64,000 bases of DNA. Source: Lunularia cruciata. Its lineage: Eukaryota > Streptophyta > Marchantiopsida > Lunulariales > Lunulariaceae. Below, one piece after another: positions 49,487-61,700 of this stretch; the stretch's first letter is position 1, and every line of letters starts with the position of its first letter. A program made the position numbers and the translations under genes. The stretch covers positions 64,236,944 through 64,300,943 of the forward strand of contig OX419755.1 in the NCBI GenBank assembly GCA_948567375.1. Reading direction: 5' to 3'. The notes under the pieces are model-generated. The model did not search any database, had not been told where the DNA came from, and saw only the letters and a program-made list of their open reading frames with translations.

Positions 49487-50885
49487 ATGGCTGCCAGCAC
49501 CCTCAGGCGCATAGCTAGATTACCACTAGGGATTAACGTAGCAATTCCATCGGTTTCGTGCTCGAGATTCGTCTCGCCGAGCGTTGACTCGTATGGTCGT
49601 GAATCGAATCGCCAAAGCAGTGTTGTAGATGAGCACAATTACGTCGTCCTCATCAATGCAGGACTGACTGCTGGCCGGAGGAGTGTCGTAACTTTGTACA
49701 ATGGATCATCTTCTTCAGCTTGCCGTCCTCACGGCTGCTTCATGTGCACCAGCAATTTGATCTTTCAAAGGTCTTTTGCTGCAGGTCCTTCGAAAGGAGC
49801 ACCTGTCGCGAAGAAAAAGAAGGGAGAAGGTTGTCCTTTGCCCTCGTTCTTTGAGCACGCAGATCTAGAGGTTGCCGTGGACGGTGGATACATGTTTTGA
49901 TGTCTGCCATCGGGGATTTTGGATGGCAAGTCTTGTTGTAGCTTGGACTTGGATCGTAAACTAAATTCACAAAATAGGCGTACTTGATAGGTTTTGTTCT
50001 TCGGTAAGGTTTGGTTACCCCCTCTCAGAAAACCGTCAGTTTTCAAGATTACGACCTGTCTCCAGCTGATGTGCCTGTCTGCACTTTCACAGAGGAATGC
50101 CAAGAAACGCCGAATGCTCGCAGTCGATATTTGCTTGACAAACTATGTGGACATGCTGCTAATGAGTGCTGGAACATCCCGCTCAAGTACTGAACTGCAA
50201 TTGTTTATTTTGTCACATTGTGTTGCAGCGCAAGTTATTCCTGTCGTAGCAAAGGAACTCCGAGAGAAATCCACCATAGGGGCCAATATCCTGAAAACTG
50301 GAACGGACCCCCCTATCTTGGAAGACAGGTCTGTATCTCTAATCGCGTACCCTTACTTGATCACAGCTTACAGCAGATGGCAATTTAGTGTGCTAGTGTC
50401 AGATGGCTGAACTACTGTGTTGAGAAAGTCTAAGAATCCATAGAAACTCTGATATGCATTTGAGAGAAGTTTTTGGTCGGTGGTGGATACGAAAGTAATG
50501 GGATAGAGCATAAACTGGATTGATAGTGAATCTGCTCTTTATAGTGAAGATAACCCTGTCTTTCTAAATTGTAAATGTACACCCATCTCTTCCGGTATAG
50601 GTCTAACATTTCGTGTTCGTTGATTTAGCGCGTACCCTTCATGGATTTGGAACCTCTTGGACAAAAGTCCAGCACTTAGTGAGCTGGAGAGACGAGATCC
50701 TGAAGGTTTGCAGGAGAAAGAGGTATGTACAGCGAAGTAATTTTCCTCCATATTTACCACTGGAACTCCTTTTGCAAGCATGTGAGATATGTACCCAGGA
50801 AGGGGGTTAGTAAGTCGAATGGTTGAATTTTTGAGTCTTCAGGCAGAGGATAGAACTTGATTTAGTCTCAAGAAGTACCTTATAG
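49487..50885 (+). CDS. MRPL54: Mitochondrial large-subunit ribosomal protein mL54 (MRPL54)
   Basis: A nuclear gene with four inferred exons: 49487-49829, 50229-50328, 50629-50722 and 50847-50885, giving 191 codons before the stop. The phases fit at each junction. Residues 1-100 start MAASTLRRIARLPLG, a basic, Arg-rich mitochondrial presequence. Exons 2-3 encode the family hallmark STIGANILKTGTDPPILED then SAYPSWIWNLLDKSPALSEL, which closely follows plant mL54 (VVGANILKDGSDP ... DSEYPDWLWHLLDKRPALSEL). mL54 is a small protein of the mitochondrial 54S/39S large ribosomal subunit. The N-terminal part is longer than usual (total about 190 against about 130). The last exon is the least sure: RIELDLVSR replaces the usual RYVKLDNR stretch, and reading on at 50723 would also end after five codons. 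Confidence 0.85.
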
Positions 50886-53522
50886 ACTTCAACAATTTTG
50901 ATGGCCTTAATGAAAGAGTTTATTGTGTTGGAGAACACCTGAAGTGCTCAGACTGTAGGAGATTTAAAAGTAGAAAGATAGACCCGCTGTGCACATTTCG
51001 GTATGGTGGAAGAATTGCATATGTTGACCTTAGAAGCTCGATCACAACTCCACAGCAATGGGAGAGGCCTTTGTTTAACCTCTTATCTAGCCCAGCTTCG
51101 TCATATTCTTCCAAACACTTAGACGATGAAAGTAGAGAACGTTGTAACGTTTCCCCCCTTATTTGCAATTTTCTAGGTCTGCATTGTTGACTAATCCCTT
51201 GGGCTTTCTACTTTCAGTTCATGAGAATCTGTTTCTATGTGCGTCAACGTGTATATATAAATAATGTTAGTCTGGTCCCTACATAAATGTGCTTAGTCAA
51301 ATACTTCCCTTATAGTGTCAACCTCATTTTTTAAGAACAACGTGGACAAGCTCCAGCTTCAACGTGGACAAACATAAGCAGCTTCGTACGAAAAAGAAGT
51401 AACTCTTAGGCCAGGCGATACGTTTTTTGGCCCCTGAGTTTTGATAGTAAGCGATTATCATCAGCCTCTAATTTTCGCAGGGTTGTTAGCCTGCAAGCAA
51501 GTAGATTTAAACCAGCCAATTAGAGATCCTAAGGGCCTTTCATTCTTCGCATTGATAAGTTTTGTGCCATCTGTTGCAGATTATGAGGCTTCTAAAATTG
51601 GACAATAGACGAAGAATTAAAGAGAACAACGCTGTAAGATCGAAGGAATAAGCTGGGAGGATAAACACAGGACTTACGTTCATTGAGCTTTTCGAAGAGA
51701 GGGTCGACAAGATTTGTTGCACATCATTTCACGTCTTGAGATCCTTTCACTCCGTCAAAGAGAATCAAAGAGGACCACATTCTGACCTTGTTGGGGTGAG
51801 TAGTTACAGTCATGTCTGCTCTGGCAACCATGCCATTCAGTGTGCCGAAACTGGTGTGCTTGTCACAAGTCAACTGGGTCTTAAGGGGTCGAATCTTGTC
51901 ACCTGCGACCTTGGTGATCAATCAGCAATTCTTGAGTTTCGGCACAACAGAAGATGGACGCGCATGTTACAGCCAGTAAATTCCTATTTCCGACCTCTTT
52001 GACAATTTTTCTTCATGACAAGAATAGACCAACAGGGATTTCCTGCTTTGGACGGTAAATCTTGTCTCGTTTTGAATAAATAAACTGGGAGTGTAGGAAT
52101 CATGTCTAGCTAGGGCGGCGTTCTCATCTTGAAATTTTGTTTGTGGAGAGAGATGTACAATAGAGTGTTTAGAGTAGCGTATATTACTCCCTTTAGATAC
52201 TCAAGGGAGAATCGTATCTACCGGTCACCAGATCTGGGATCATGAACAGCATGAACTGTTGTCTTATTCTGGCGAGATTTCAAAATTGAAGGTCGAAACG
52301 GCGGATGTATTGCTCCTATTGTTTCTGTCAATAGCACGTGAACTGATGGTGTCAGTTAGTTTCTACGTCTGAGGCGTTGCACATATGCTTTAGAGAGCCC
52401 GAGAACACATTAATATTCAAGTTCTTACACAAGTGGCAAGTGTTCTAGTGAACATACGAAACGGCCCAGGAAAATATTCACGTCGAAGAAGCGAAATCCG
52501 TGAGAAAACCGTGCAAGAATACTTCAAGCAGCCGACTTGAGAAAATGTGAAGATATTCAGAGAATCGAAGACTGGTGAGGCTGTGCGTAATTCTATGTGC
52601 CGTCCTCACGGAGCTCCTTCATCGGCAAGATCTACGGTCGAAAATAGGGAAACTGTCATCCAACATTTATGAGGATCCTTTTAATCAATGTTGTATCAAG
52701 CACACTATGATTTCAAAATCCAGTCAAGTCTTAAATTCTACATCATCATACGGTTAATATTTACGTGTATCCTCTACATCATAAAGCTAATGGAAGTATA
52801 CTCCTCTCGATCCCTCTTGAAAACGATCGCCGGAATTCTCTTCAAGGGAGCGTGGAAAATTTTAAACATTGTTTGTCTTCTGTCAATCAAAGGACCATAG
52901 TGAGTCGTAGGAGATTCTAACCGATCAAAAGACTCTTCAACTTGCATAATATTTCCTGCAGCAAAGCACAAAGAGGGTTCCATCTTGATAAAATTTGGGG
53001 TTTTGTCTACGAGACATCGCGTCTCAGAGCCGGATATACTGAGCCGAAGGTCGTGAGCTCTGCTCCATGTCGTCATCAACGATAGCTCTCACGCGAATTA
53101 TGCTTAGTTTGTCAAATTTCCCGCTACCAGGGCAATAACAGCTCATGCAAAATCTCCCAAGTGACCATGGTTACCTCTTCACGGTGAGCTGCATCTATTC
53201 CAACCGACCATCTGTACGCTCAGAGTGTAACCCCGGTTTTTGTGTGGTTTGCTGTTACTGAATTGATATATTCTGGGCATACCTTGAACCTCGTCGACTT
53301 GACTTCTGATGTGCTTTAGCTATCTGACTAAGTACTTTTACGGGCAGTGATCGACAATAGTACTTCTTGGATATCGACAGGTTTCGCTGAGCTAGTTGAC
53401 AGGGAGTTCCAAAGAAGTAAAAAAGAGCCGATGCATTCGGTACTCCATACACAAAAAAGGTCGAGAAGTACCCAAAAAGGGTATGGACGAAAACAATTGG
53501 ATTAATTATGATCTGAATGTAC
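50886..53522. other. Intergenic region between convergent mL54 and plastid L3 genes
   Basis: About 2.6 kb, less AT-rich than the transposon island. It must hold the 3' UTRs of both genes. Open frames of 60-90 codons occur, for example plus strand 51736-52002, but none has recognisable similarity or splice-linked partners. No transposon sequence was recognised. Confidence 0.45.
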
Positions 53523-55077
53523 CTACTTGGGAAGATTGATCCCGACTAACTTTGCTGGTGTAATACGTAGCAAATTTCCTGGTTTGCCTGGAACTGATCC
53601 CTTGATAAGCATAGCGTGCATTTCATCGTCGACCTTAATGATTTCGAGCTTCCTAACCTTCGCTCTGCCTCCACCAAGACGACCAGGCATCTTCTTACCA
53701 GGATATACACGTCCAGGAGTGGTACCGGCCCCGATGGATCCCAGTTGCCTGTAAGATTTAGAACCGTGGGTCCTTTGACCCCTGGCAAAATGCCATCTCT
53801 TAATACCTCCTGCATTCGAGCATATAATACGTGAGCAGGGAAAGGGGAGATAGTGTTCACAGACACAACAAAAAACCTGACGGTCAGAGCAAGCAGAACC
53901 AATGGTTGTCCACAGTTCGGTACTAGTTGCGGAAACCGAAATACTAATTCAGGACCATTAATTTACTAAGAAAAACTGCACAGGAGTTGAGAGTTTCAGT
54001 AAACATGCGAGGGGAGCTAAGAAACTGGTCCGCTACAGATTTAAGGCTACTACTTTCCCAAAATGTTGCTAAAATTCCCATTTCAATTGTTCAATACGAG
54101 CATATGAAGCATGAGGAACTCGTTTTCCAGCGTTTTCCATTGTGAACTAGGGGAGTGGCCACACCAAAGGTTGGCGTTCAGTCGGAACTCTAAACCCTTC
54201 CTAAGGAGGACAACTAACAGGTGACTTAGATGCAGGGAAAATAAAATACGGACATAGGAAATGGAGGTCAGATGAAGGTGAAGCGACCTCTGCACCACCA
54301 ATTGCTACGTTTTTCTTACCCTTATCAAGTTCCTCATGGTAAGATAGGGCCAAGAATTGCATCAAAGGTACGTCGAAGACTATCAGCACGTTAGTGACAG
54401 ATTTATATATCCATCCTAACAAAAAGCTTTGAAAGATACCGAGAGATAAAGAGCGGACCTGCAAATCCCTTTCCGATACTGTCACCGGCGACGTCAATAA
54501 GGTCGCCTTCCTTGAACAGCTCGTCCAGCTTCAACTTTTGAGCAGGCTCAAAGGTTTCCACATCTGTCAACCTGAATTCCTGCAAGTGCCTCATGGGAAT
54601 TGTGCCAACCTTGTTCAAATGTCCCATTTCTGGCTTCGTGAGCTTCCTGTCCCTCACTCTCCTGTATCCGACCTGAACGGCGTTGTATCCATCAGTGGCC
54701 TCCGTTTTCACCTGAGTGACAATGTTTCCCTCATGGAATCCGATAACAGTCACGGGAATGGCATTTCCCTCGGGAGTGAAGTAAGTCATCATTCCCATTT
54801 TCGTTCCCATAAGACCGACTCCAGCCTCTAGAGCGCCCATGGACACAACTCCCTTGGAACCTGCACCAGACGAGCTAGCAATGGACACCGAAACAACGGA
54901 GTGAAAGTCCGAGTAGGCCTTCGAAGCCTGTCCTGGAACGGAGCCGGTGCGCAGGCCATTAAAGGAGGGAAGAAAATTCACACTCGAAGCGGTCGAAGCA
55001 GATGTACAAACATGTGCACATGTAGAATTCAACGACAGTGACACTAGCGACGACGATATTGAAGCTAGAGCGGCCAT
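53523..55077 (-). CDS. RPL3: Plastid 50S ribosomal protein L3, nuclear encoded
   Basis: Two exons: 55077-54459 and 53809-53523, joined by a 649-bp GT-AG intron (donor GCAG/GTCCGC, acceptor AATGCAG/GAGG), for 301 residues. Residues 1 to about 80 are a Ser/Ala/Val-rich chloroplast transit peptide ([18 protein letters not shown]). The mature protein begins near [15 protein letters not shown] (residue 87 on). The intron falls in the bacterial-type L3 signature, [20 protein letters not shown], followed by [20 protein letters not shown]. The C-terminus [19 protein letters not shown] is typical of plastid L3. L3 binds 23S rRNA early in large-subunit assembly near the peptidyl-transferase centre. The start is the first Met with a full transit peptide. 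It faces mL54 tail to tail. Confidence 0.96.
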
Positions 55078-55259
55078 GGCTCCGGATTACCACTGTCCAA
55101 CAATGTCACTTCTCAGTGCTGCACTCCACGCCGAGAGAACAAGAGACCCAAACAGACACTCGTAGACATGTCTTCCCTCTTCTGCTCAGATAAGGCTGTT
55201 CTCATTTCTCAGGGCCTAGATTGCGCTCGACCGTATTCAACTTGACCGGGACTCAGCCT

Positions 55260-55275
55260 TTAAAATAACCCTAGT
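55260..55275 (-). promoter_or_regulatory. Telo-box and TATA-like motif upstream of plastid L3
   Basis: On the coding strand CTAGGGTTA (55273-55265) is followed by TTTTAAAGG. TAACCCTA/TAGGGTTA is the telo-box core often found before plant ribosomal-protein genes. It lies about 190 bases before the L3 start codon. Motif match only. Confidence 0.4.
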
Positions 55276-55279
55276 CATC

Positions 55280-57540
55280 GTTAACCCCTATCTTTAATGC
55301 TGACTCCGGTCAACTTTGCGACTGCATTGTATAGAGACTACCGGACGTCGCAAGTGTGATTCGCGTACCCACACCAGCAGACTTTGCTTAACTACAGTAC
55401 AGTAGACCCCGGCCACGAGTTACCGGTCCCCCAAGGGCTAACGTGCGAGCACTTTGGTAACGCACTCTCTGGAGCCGGAGCCTGTCACGCTACCGGGGAT
55501 ACGGGTGATAGCGCTTCTTTACGGATCTGACCAAAGTGTAGATTCTGGATTTTTTAAATGTTTACCGACACTGCGCCAGAAAGTCTACCGTCTCGATCGG
55601 TGTTAGGTCCGAGCAAGGAAATTTAAATTCTTTCAGTATCGGTGAAGTACCAGTAACGGTGGGGTCTGGTTTAGTCAATCTCTGGGAGAAGAATACCAAG
55701 TTCCACTTTGGGCTTGCAGTCCAATTCTCTCGATCTTGATAATAGAGTGGTAAAGAAAGCGACGGGGTAGAACTACAGTGGACTGGACTGTGCAGCATTA
55801 CAGTGCCGCGAAAGAAGTCAGAAGAGAGAAGAATATTGTCCACCACGTACTGCGTGAACAAGTACGCCATCTGGGAAAGTACAAGGTGGTACTTACGAGG
55901 TACAGTAAGAAAAGAAGTGGAGAGCATTCATGTGTTCCAAGGGTCTCTCTCCGCTCCTGCCAACATAACTACGCACATCTGTTGAAGCGACATAGATCGA
56001 GAAGTTTGATCGCCAGAAGTAGTCAAAAAGGTACGCATCTAGTTCTCGGGAAAGGTTTATGATCTGAAATTGTATGAGGATTTAGTTCATGCAGTGTACT
56101 GCAGCGTTGTAGCTCATATATCATAGGTTATGCTTTCGATTGTCTGGGAGCTACAGCTGGAATTATCTAGATCTGTCGAACGCGGCAGATCTAGACTTAA
56201 ATTGTATGGATGCTAGAGAGATCAGTGCCTGGTATTGGTGCGGAAACACAGTATATTAAGGTACATTTGAAATATGAACTGGTCCTCAATAGACAGTTTC
56301 ATACTCATCATATGTCGTGTGATTGTCCGAGTGGTAACCTCTGCATGAATCGCCTGCAATAATTTCTCTTTGATCAAACCGTTCATTAGCCAGAGCTCTA
56401 TTTTTAAGCTTTGATTTCCTTCCGTGACAGAATTCGCCCCTTTGTTCTCTCGCTTGTGTCGGAATATTCTCTTTACTTGATTCTGAGCGGTAAGGACTCA
56501 AATAGATCGTATGGAACACTCTGCAGGCGAGAATTCAGCTGAATTTCCAATTTTAAGGGTATAGGTGACCTGTCCGAGGAGACAAATGCCAAATCTGTTC
56601 CTTTTGTCAGTGAATCAGCTAGAACTGGAGTCTTACATCGGGATGAGAGATCACAAAGACTTATAATGATCCAATGTAATGGTACATCCCCTAAGCCACC
56701 TTTCACCTATTCAGGAAGGCAATGGATTATCAGTCTTATTTCAGGTGACGCTTAGTGGTTTGTGAGTAAAGTTTTACATGGGACCTAAAATTTTACTGCC
56801 AGTTTCTTTTCTGAGAGTGGGGGCTTTTGAGAGGCTTGGACCTGAGAAGAATTCGCTAACTGTCTGCAAACGCAGTTTTAGTACATTTGTAAGCTCTCTT
56901 AATGAAGGCAGCTCGAAGTTGATGACTATTCCGCTTCTCGTGAACCGTGTACCACGGATATATGCCAACAGCGAGTCTACCCCACCCTACTTTTGCAACC
57001 TATAGAATGAAAAGTTTGTCTTGATCCCCATATGTCCCTGAAGCTAGACCTTCTTTCTTCTGAAGGCTTGTCAACTGATGTCCTGTATGACAACTGAATC
57101 TCCCTATGCTACTATACAGGCTGATTGGAACCCTGCCAGTTTTTCTCCATATACCCAGAGCCTTGGTGGCCTTCTTTAAGCCCGGTCGGTTTATGTAGTA
57201 ACTTCCAGTTAGGGCCATGTACTAACGAAGTCTGGTGGATGTACTGTGGATTCATGCTAGAACTTTTGTCAAATCGTACTCGATTTCATCTTACAGTTCC
57301 CTTTGCGATCAACTCGCAATTTAGGTTTCAATGTACAGGTCCCCGCAGAGTGAAATGACGTTCTCGAATACATGGAGATGTACTACTTGCTAAGGTGTGC
57401 AGAAGATCAATTTCATCCGTGAAGTAGGTTTTAGGAAGGAGAGACTATCTTTATTCCATTCTTTCATGGACCGTACGTTGGAAGGAAATTTGTCTTTGCA
57501 ACTATTCTGAGGTAAATGTACTCAATGCGTTGTATTTAAC
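55280..57540. other. Divergent intergenic region, no firm gene
   Basis: The first part (55300-55520) is GC-rich, as expected near a promoter. Open frames at 55562-55927 (minus) and 55778-56062 (plus) overlap each other and lack recognisable similarity. The region should hold the promoter and possibly a signal-peptide exon of the membrane-protein gene downstream, but I could not identify that exon. Confidence 0.4.
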
Positions 57541-58640
57541 GTTATTGTCTGTGTTGTACCTTTGAGAGGCTTTGTGTTCTTTGATCCGTTGGTTCTCAAC
57601 GAAGTTACTATCGGTTATGGTAGACTGCATGTCTATATCTTGACTTCTTTGTTTTCTCCAGTTCATTCTTTTAAGCAATTTTGCATGGATATAATTTCAG
57701 GCTTGAGTCACTTTGCTGAAATTCGGTTTATCAAAGGAAACCATCATGACTCTCTACAAATTTCAGTCGTGGATGATTGGCATGATCGGTAAGAGTTTCA
57801 TAACATCAATGGTATTGATGTTTAATTGAATTAGCTGAGTAGTAAGATACTTTTTCTCTGTCAGCGCCTTTCTTTGATGTACATCGTTTAAAAGGCTAGC
57901 TTGGCTGTGCAGTGTCCGTTCTGTTTCTGCCTCGAACTGCTAGCGCTGCTTTGGTTCCCTTGTCAAATTGCTACAGTGTCGCCCCCGACACGCATCTTTA
58001 TGATCTTGTATCCTCGCAAGTTTCTTCTTATTAATATTTGCGGAAGTTTTGCAGATGTGCCTGTTGTTATCGCAAGATGTGGCCACGTTTCCGTAAACGC
58101 AGAAGTTATTTAGCAGCAGCTATATTGTAGAAATTCGACTAGTTAGAACGTTTTCCCATTTGAACTAGTCTGAAATATACCTCCAGTTGTATGGATCCTT
58201 AGGTTTCAAACCACAGACAAGTTTGAGAGGGAAGGAGTTCGAGTTTATACAGGTGCCGTTTTCCAACGTGATTTGCTTCCAAATGCGGTTTATCGTTGTC
58301 TTTCACTAGGAGCTTAAGTCGCTAAATACAATTTATTTTTTGCAACCAAAGGATAATTTTTTCCAAAAACTCAAGTGAAGAGGATTTGGCCGCACCCTAC
58401 CGATTCTTCTCAAACAGTACAAACATAACATCATTTATCCGCTAATGGGTCATACGTCTCAAAGTACTGACGTCGCAATTTGGCCATGGTGTGAACTTGT
58501 GAACAATCCAGGAAGGTACAACATATATGCTTCGCTTTTGCAAGGACTTCCAGGAAAGAAGTCAGGCGGTAAGATGATTAACCACTCAGATATGCGAGTT
58601 GCTGAGCTCCCATCAGGGTGCCCAGTATTTGATGAACTGG
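57541..58640 (+). CDS. Candidate 5' exons of the membrane-protein gene
   Basis: Protein-like stretches with splice signals precede the firm exons. 57560-57619 reads GFVFFDPLVLNEVTIGY and is followed by GTAGAC. 57701-57788 (after TTTCAG, before GTAAGA) reads LSHFAEIRFIKGNHHDSL and beyond, and its phase fits the previous one. 58058 onward (after TTTGCAG) can read DVPVVIARCGHVS. 58512 to about 58636 (after CCAG) reads RYNIYASLLQGLPGKKSGG, then MRVAELPSGCPVFDEL. The joins between the last three are not settled in phase, and no ATG exon with a signal peptide was found. They are on the same strand and spacing as the firm exons, so they probably belong to them. Confidence 0.45.
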
Positions 58641-58710
58641 TGTCTTTCTTTCGTTCCAAGCTCTATGACAGTCATATAAAAGATCTTTGCTGGTGAAGTC
58701 TAAGCTGCAG

Positions 58711-61700
58711 TTCAAGAACAGAGGTCCACCCATCGGAGCAGTTGTCATAAAGAGATTTTCCATGATAAATATTGTAACTCATCTTGGCCGCTAGCTGTAT
58801 CCCGTGGACAGCATATTGTGGATGTTTCTGTAGAGTAAACTCGAAGTGAGTCAGGCTAGTTCACACATCAACTCTTACGAATAACTATAATTTGTTTTGT
58901 TTCACAACTCCGGCATCTCGGACCGTATTACAGGGCTATGTTAGCTTTGGTTCTCATGAATCAGGCCCTACTTTGAGAAGTACACCTGCAGGGTCTACCT
59001 TTATCCAGGTAAGAGCTTAGCAAGGCCAATGGAAGTTTCCTGTAGCATCCTTTGTGTTGGTATGTCTTCTTGGAGAAATATCCACATACTGCTTGCTTCT
59101 TTCCACCTTCCGAGTTTGAAGAGATACTTGGTTTAATTTAGAAAATGAAGCTGCATATTACTTCAGATTTGTGGACGCATTACGGAGGACCACTTACTTG
59201 CATAATCCTGCATACCTGTGTCTCTCGGTAACTGGTGAAACCGTTTGATGTACTTAACTCCTTTGATAGGAGGGTGAGTGATGAGATTACAGGAGCCAGC
59301 AGCAGTGGTAGTACCGCAGCCAGCATACATGTTTCCAGTTGCCTGAGATTCGTGTGTTGTTGTTGAGTCCAGGAATACAGACATGGGGATTTAAAAGAAT
59401 GCGAGGAGTATGGAACTGAATTCAATGGTCGTGCTACAGAGGTATAAATCATACCTTGGTCTTGCTCGGACATATTTGAGACTTTTGCTTTCGTTTAACT
59501 CATGCAGGCTCCAAATTCTATTCACTGGGTCCAAGTAGTAGAAAACACGAATGGAGTTTTGACTATCCTTTGATCATCAGGTTTCAGTGATTTGTGGGAG
59601 CTGTCCAGGAAAAGGACGTTGCAAAGGTAAATTCAAATATGGATCTTGAGTGCTCAGGTTCAGACTAGTCATTGGATTTTTCTTTCTCCCGAATTTCTCT
59701 CCCTCGAAATCTTGTGCTGCAAAGAAATCAAATTCCGAGTTTCTAAAACAGCACTTGGCGTTAGAAACATCTCTGCGTTTTCGTCATTTTTGGTATTATT
59801 ACCTGTAGTTATGTCTCAAGCACGTGAGCACCTCCGTAAGTTTTTACACCATCTCAGTGAGGAATATATTTGTGTTGTGCAGATCCTGCAGGATGCATTT
59901 GCAGTGTCAATCTCGAAGCCGCAAGCAAGTCCTGTTTGTAAGTTTGCAGACTGTTTGGCACGACTAGTATCTTCTTTGTAAGCTGTAGCTTGCATACTTT
60001 ACAACTAAAGAACTTAAGTGAAGAGTCTAGTTGAGTTAAAACATTCTTATTATCATAGGTTCTCTGAATTGACCAGAGCTTGGAGACAGAATAGTGTGGC
60101 CACCAAAAGTCACTACTAGGGAGTTTCGCTCAATCTTTTGTCATTGAATCCAATGTTCTGGGGCTGCAGGGCTTCTGTAGTCCTTGCCCTCTCCTGTCCA
60201 GACGCTGGTCCCCGAGTTGTGAGTGGTTTTGCTATTGGCTTCAGTCCCCGAGGAAAAGAAGTGGTATGTACGTGATTTTTAAGAGTGTCTACAAGCTGAT
60301 TGGTATGTGTAAAGCGCTGCCACTGTTCTGTTATTTGCCAAAGAACTTCTATGGTAGAGAGACAATGTAGGAGAAATAATCTGGTACCAGCAATAGACTT
60401 TGGAGGAAATCTCAGCGGTACCAGGTTTCATGCACGTTTGTCTAGTCTAGCAAACGGTTTTACTGCTCTCTTATGGAAATTACAATCGACATCTTATAGA
60501 CAGACCTGGTTCTTTCTACGTGTAGTCTAATGAAGTGTGTCCTGGAATATACCTGGAATAACATAGAACATGCGGGGGTAAATACCAGTACTCATGTACA
60601 GCTTCTTGGGGGTTTAGGAAGCTTAGGATGACTTCTTACTTTACATTCAGCTGCGCTAGGAATTGAGTGTTGATAAAATCTAATTCATTGACTAATCATC
60701 GAAGATATTTGTTTCACACTAATCCTCGCTTGCAGGTACAAATTAACAGGAGAGCTTGCTCACCACTAGGTGTGAAGGATAGTTATGACGAATTTACTGC
60801 TTATACTTTTTCATGTCGTGTCCGTCTTAAGTGCAGATCATAGGGGAACATGCAAATTTTTAACCTGAATTCTGCTTTTGTCCTGAACGTGCCTTTTGCC
60901 TGGCCGATAGGTGGATAACGGGTTTACTCAGTGGGGATACGAAAGCGCTGAACACGTGGATTACAGGCAAGTAGTCTTGGTACGAGAACAAACTTTTTTG
61001 GAATTGAAGCACCTCTCGCTATAAGCTACATGCAGAAGCTGAGTTGAACTATGTTCATTTTCTTGAAGTGTCGTGTAAGGCTTTCATTCAGCCCAGATGG
61101 TATTATGCACCTATGAAATTTACATACTTGTCTAGGGTACAGCACGTGTCACCAAATCCTAGAGCGGGTTTGTTCCAACATGAACCGAAAGAGTGCCAAT
61201 CACTAAGCAAGCCAGGCGTAATGCTAGAGTCGAAGATGTAAAATTGTTTGGAAACAAAGATGCTATGGCGAATCTAGTGTGGGATGTGTATCATGAAGGC
61301 CTTCATTCAGCCGAGATATTATTATGCACCTCTGGAGGTTACATAATTGTCTGGGGTACATTACGTGCCCCTAAATCCTACAGCGGGTTTGTTTCCACCG
61401 TGAACATTAAGAGTGCCAGTCACTAAGCAAGCTAAGAGTAATGCTAGAGTGGAAGATGTAGAAGTATTTCGTGGACTTAAGACGCTATCGCGTATCTAGC
61501 GTTGGATGTGTGTAAATTTTTACAGGGTGTGTATGACATACATCAATCTCTTGTTGTCAGTTAGTCAGGTGAAGTGCATCAGTGCACTTGAGATTGCTTG
61601 TCTAAGTTAAGATCTTGCTAATGCAGTTTTGAAACGCCGCAATCAAAAGTGTTTCTCTATTTTTCGGCGCCAACTGAAATCGCCAAGTACATCGGAAAAA

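Noticed and set aside
50539-50781. Minus-strand ORF of 80 codons
   Set aside because: It is the shadow of mL54 exon 3.
53546-53902. 118-codon minus-strand ORF overlapping L3 exon 2
   Set aside because: It is in a different frame from the L3 reading, which matches the family throughout.
55562-56062. Opposed ORFs of 121 and 94 codons
   Set aside because: They overlap each other on opposite strands and show no recognisable similarity or splice partners.
58569-58589. GTAAGA ... CTCAG as an intron
   Set aside because: It would be 21 bp, far too short, and the frame is open straight through.
60059-60120. A possible exon after ATCATAG reading FSELTRAWRQNSVATKS
   Set aside because: The flanking exons 59883-59937 and 60170-60263 join in phase without it, and no good donor follows.
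60721-60770. Possible exon after TTGCAG reading VQINRRACSPLGVKD
   Set aside because: Exon 60170-60263 joins directly in phase to 60911-60966 to give GKEVVDNGFTQ. The extra piece has no fitting donor.
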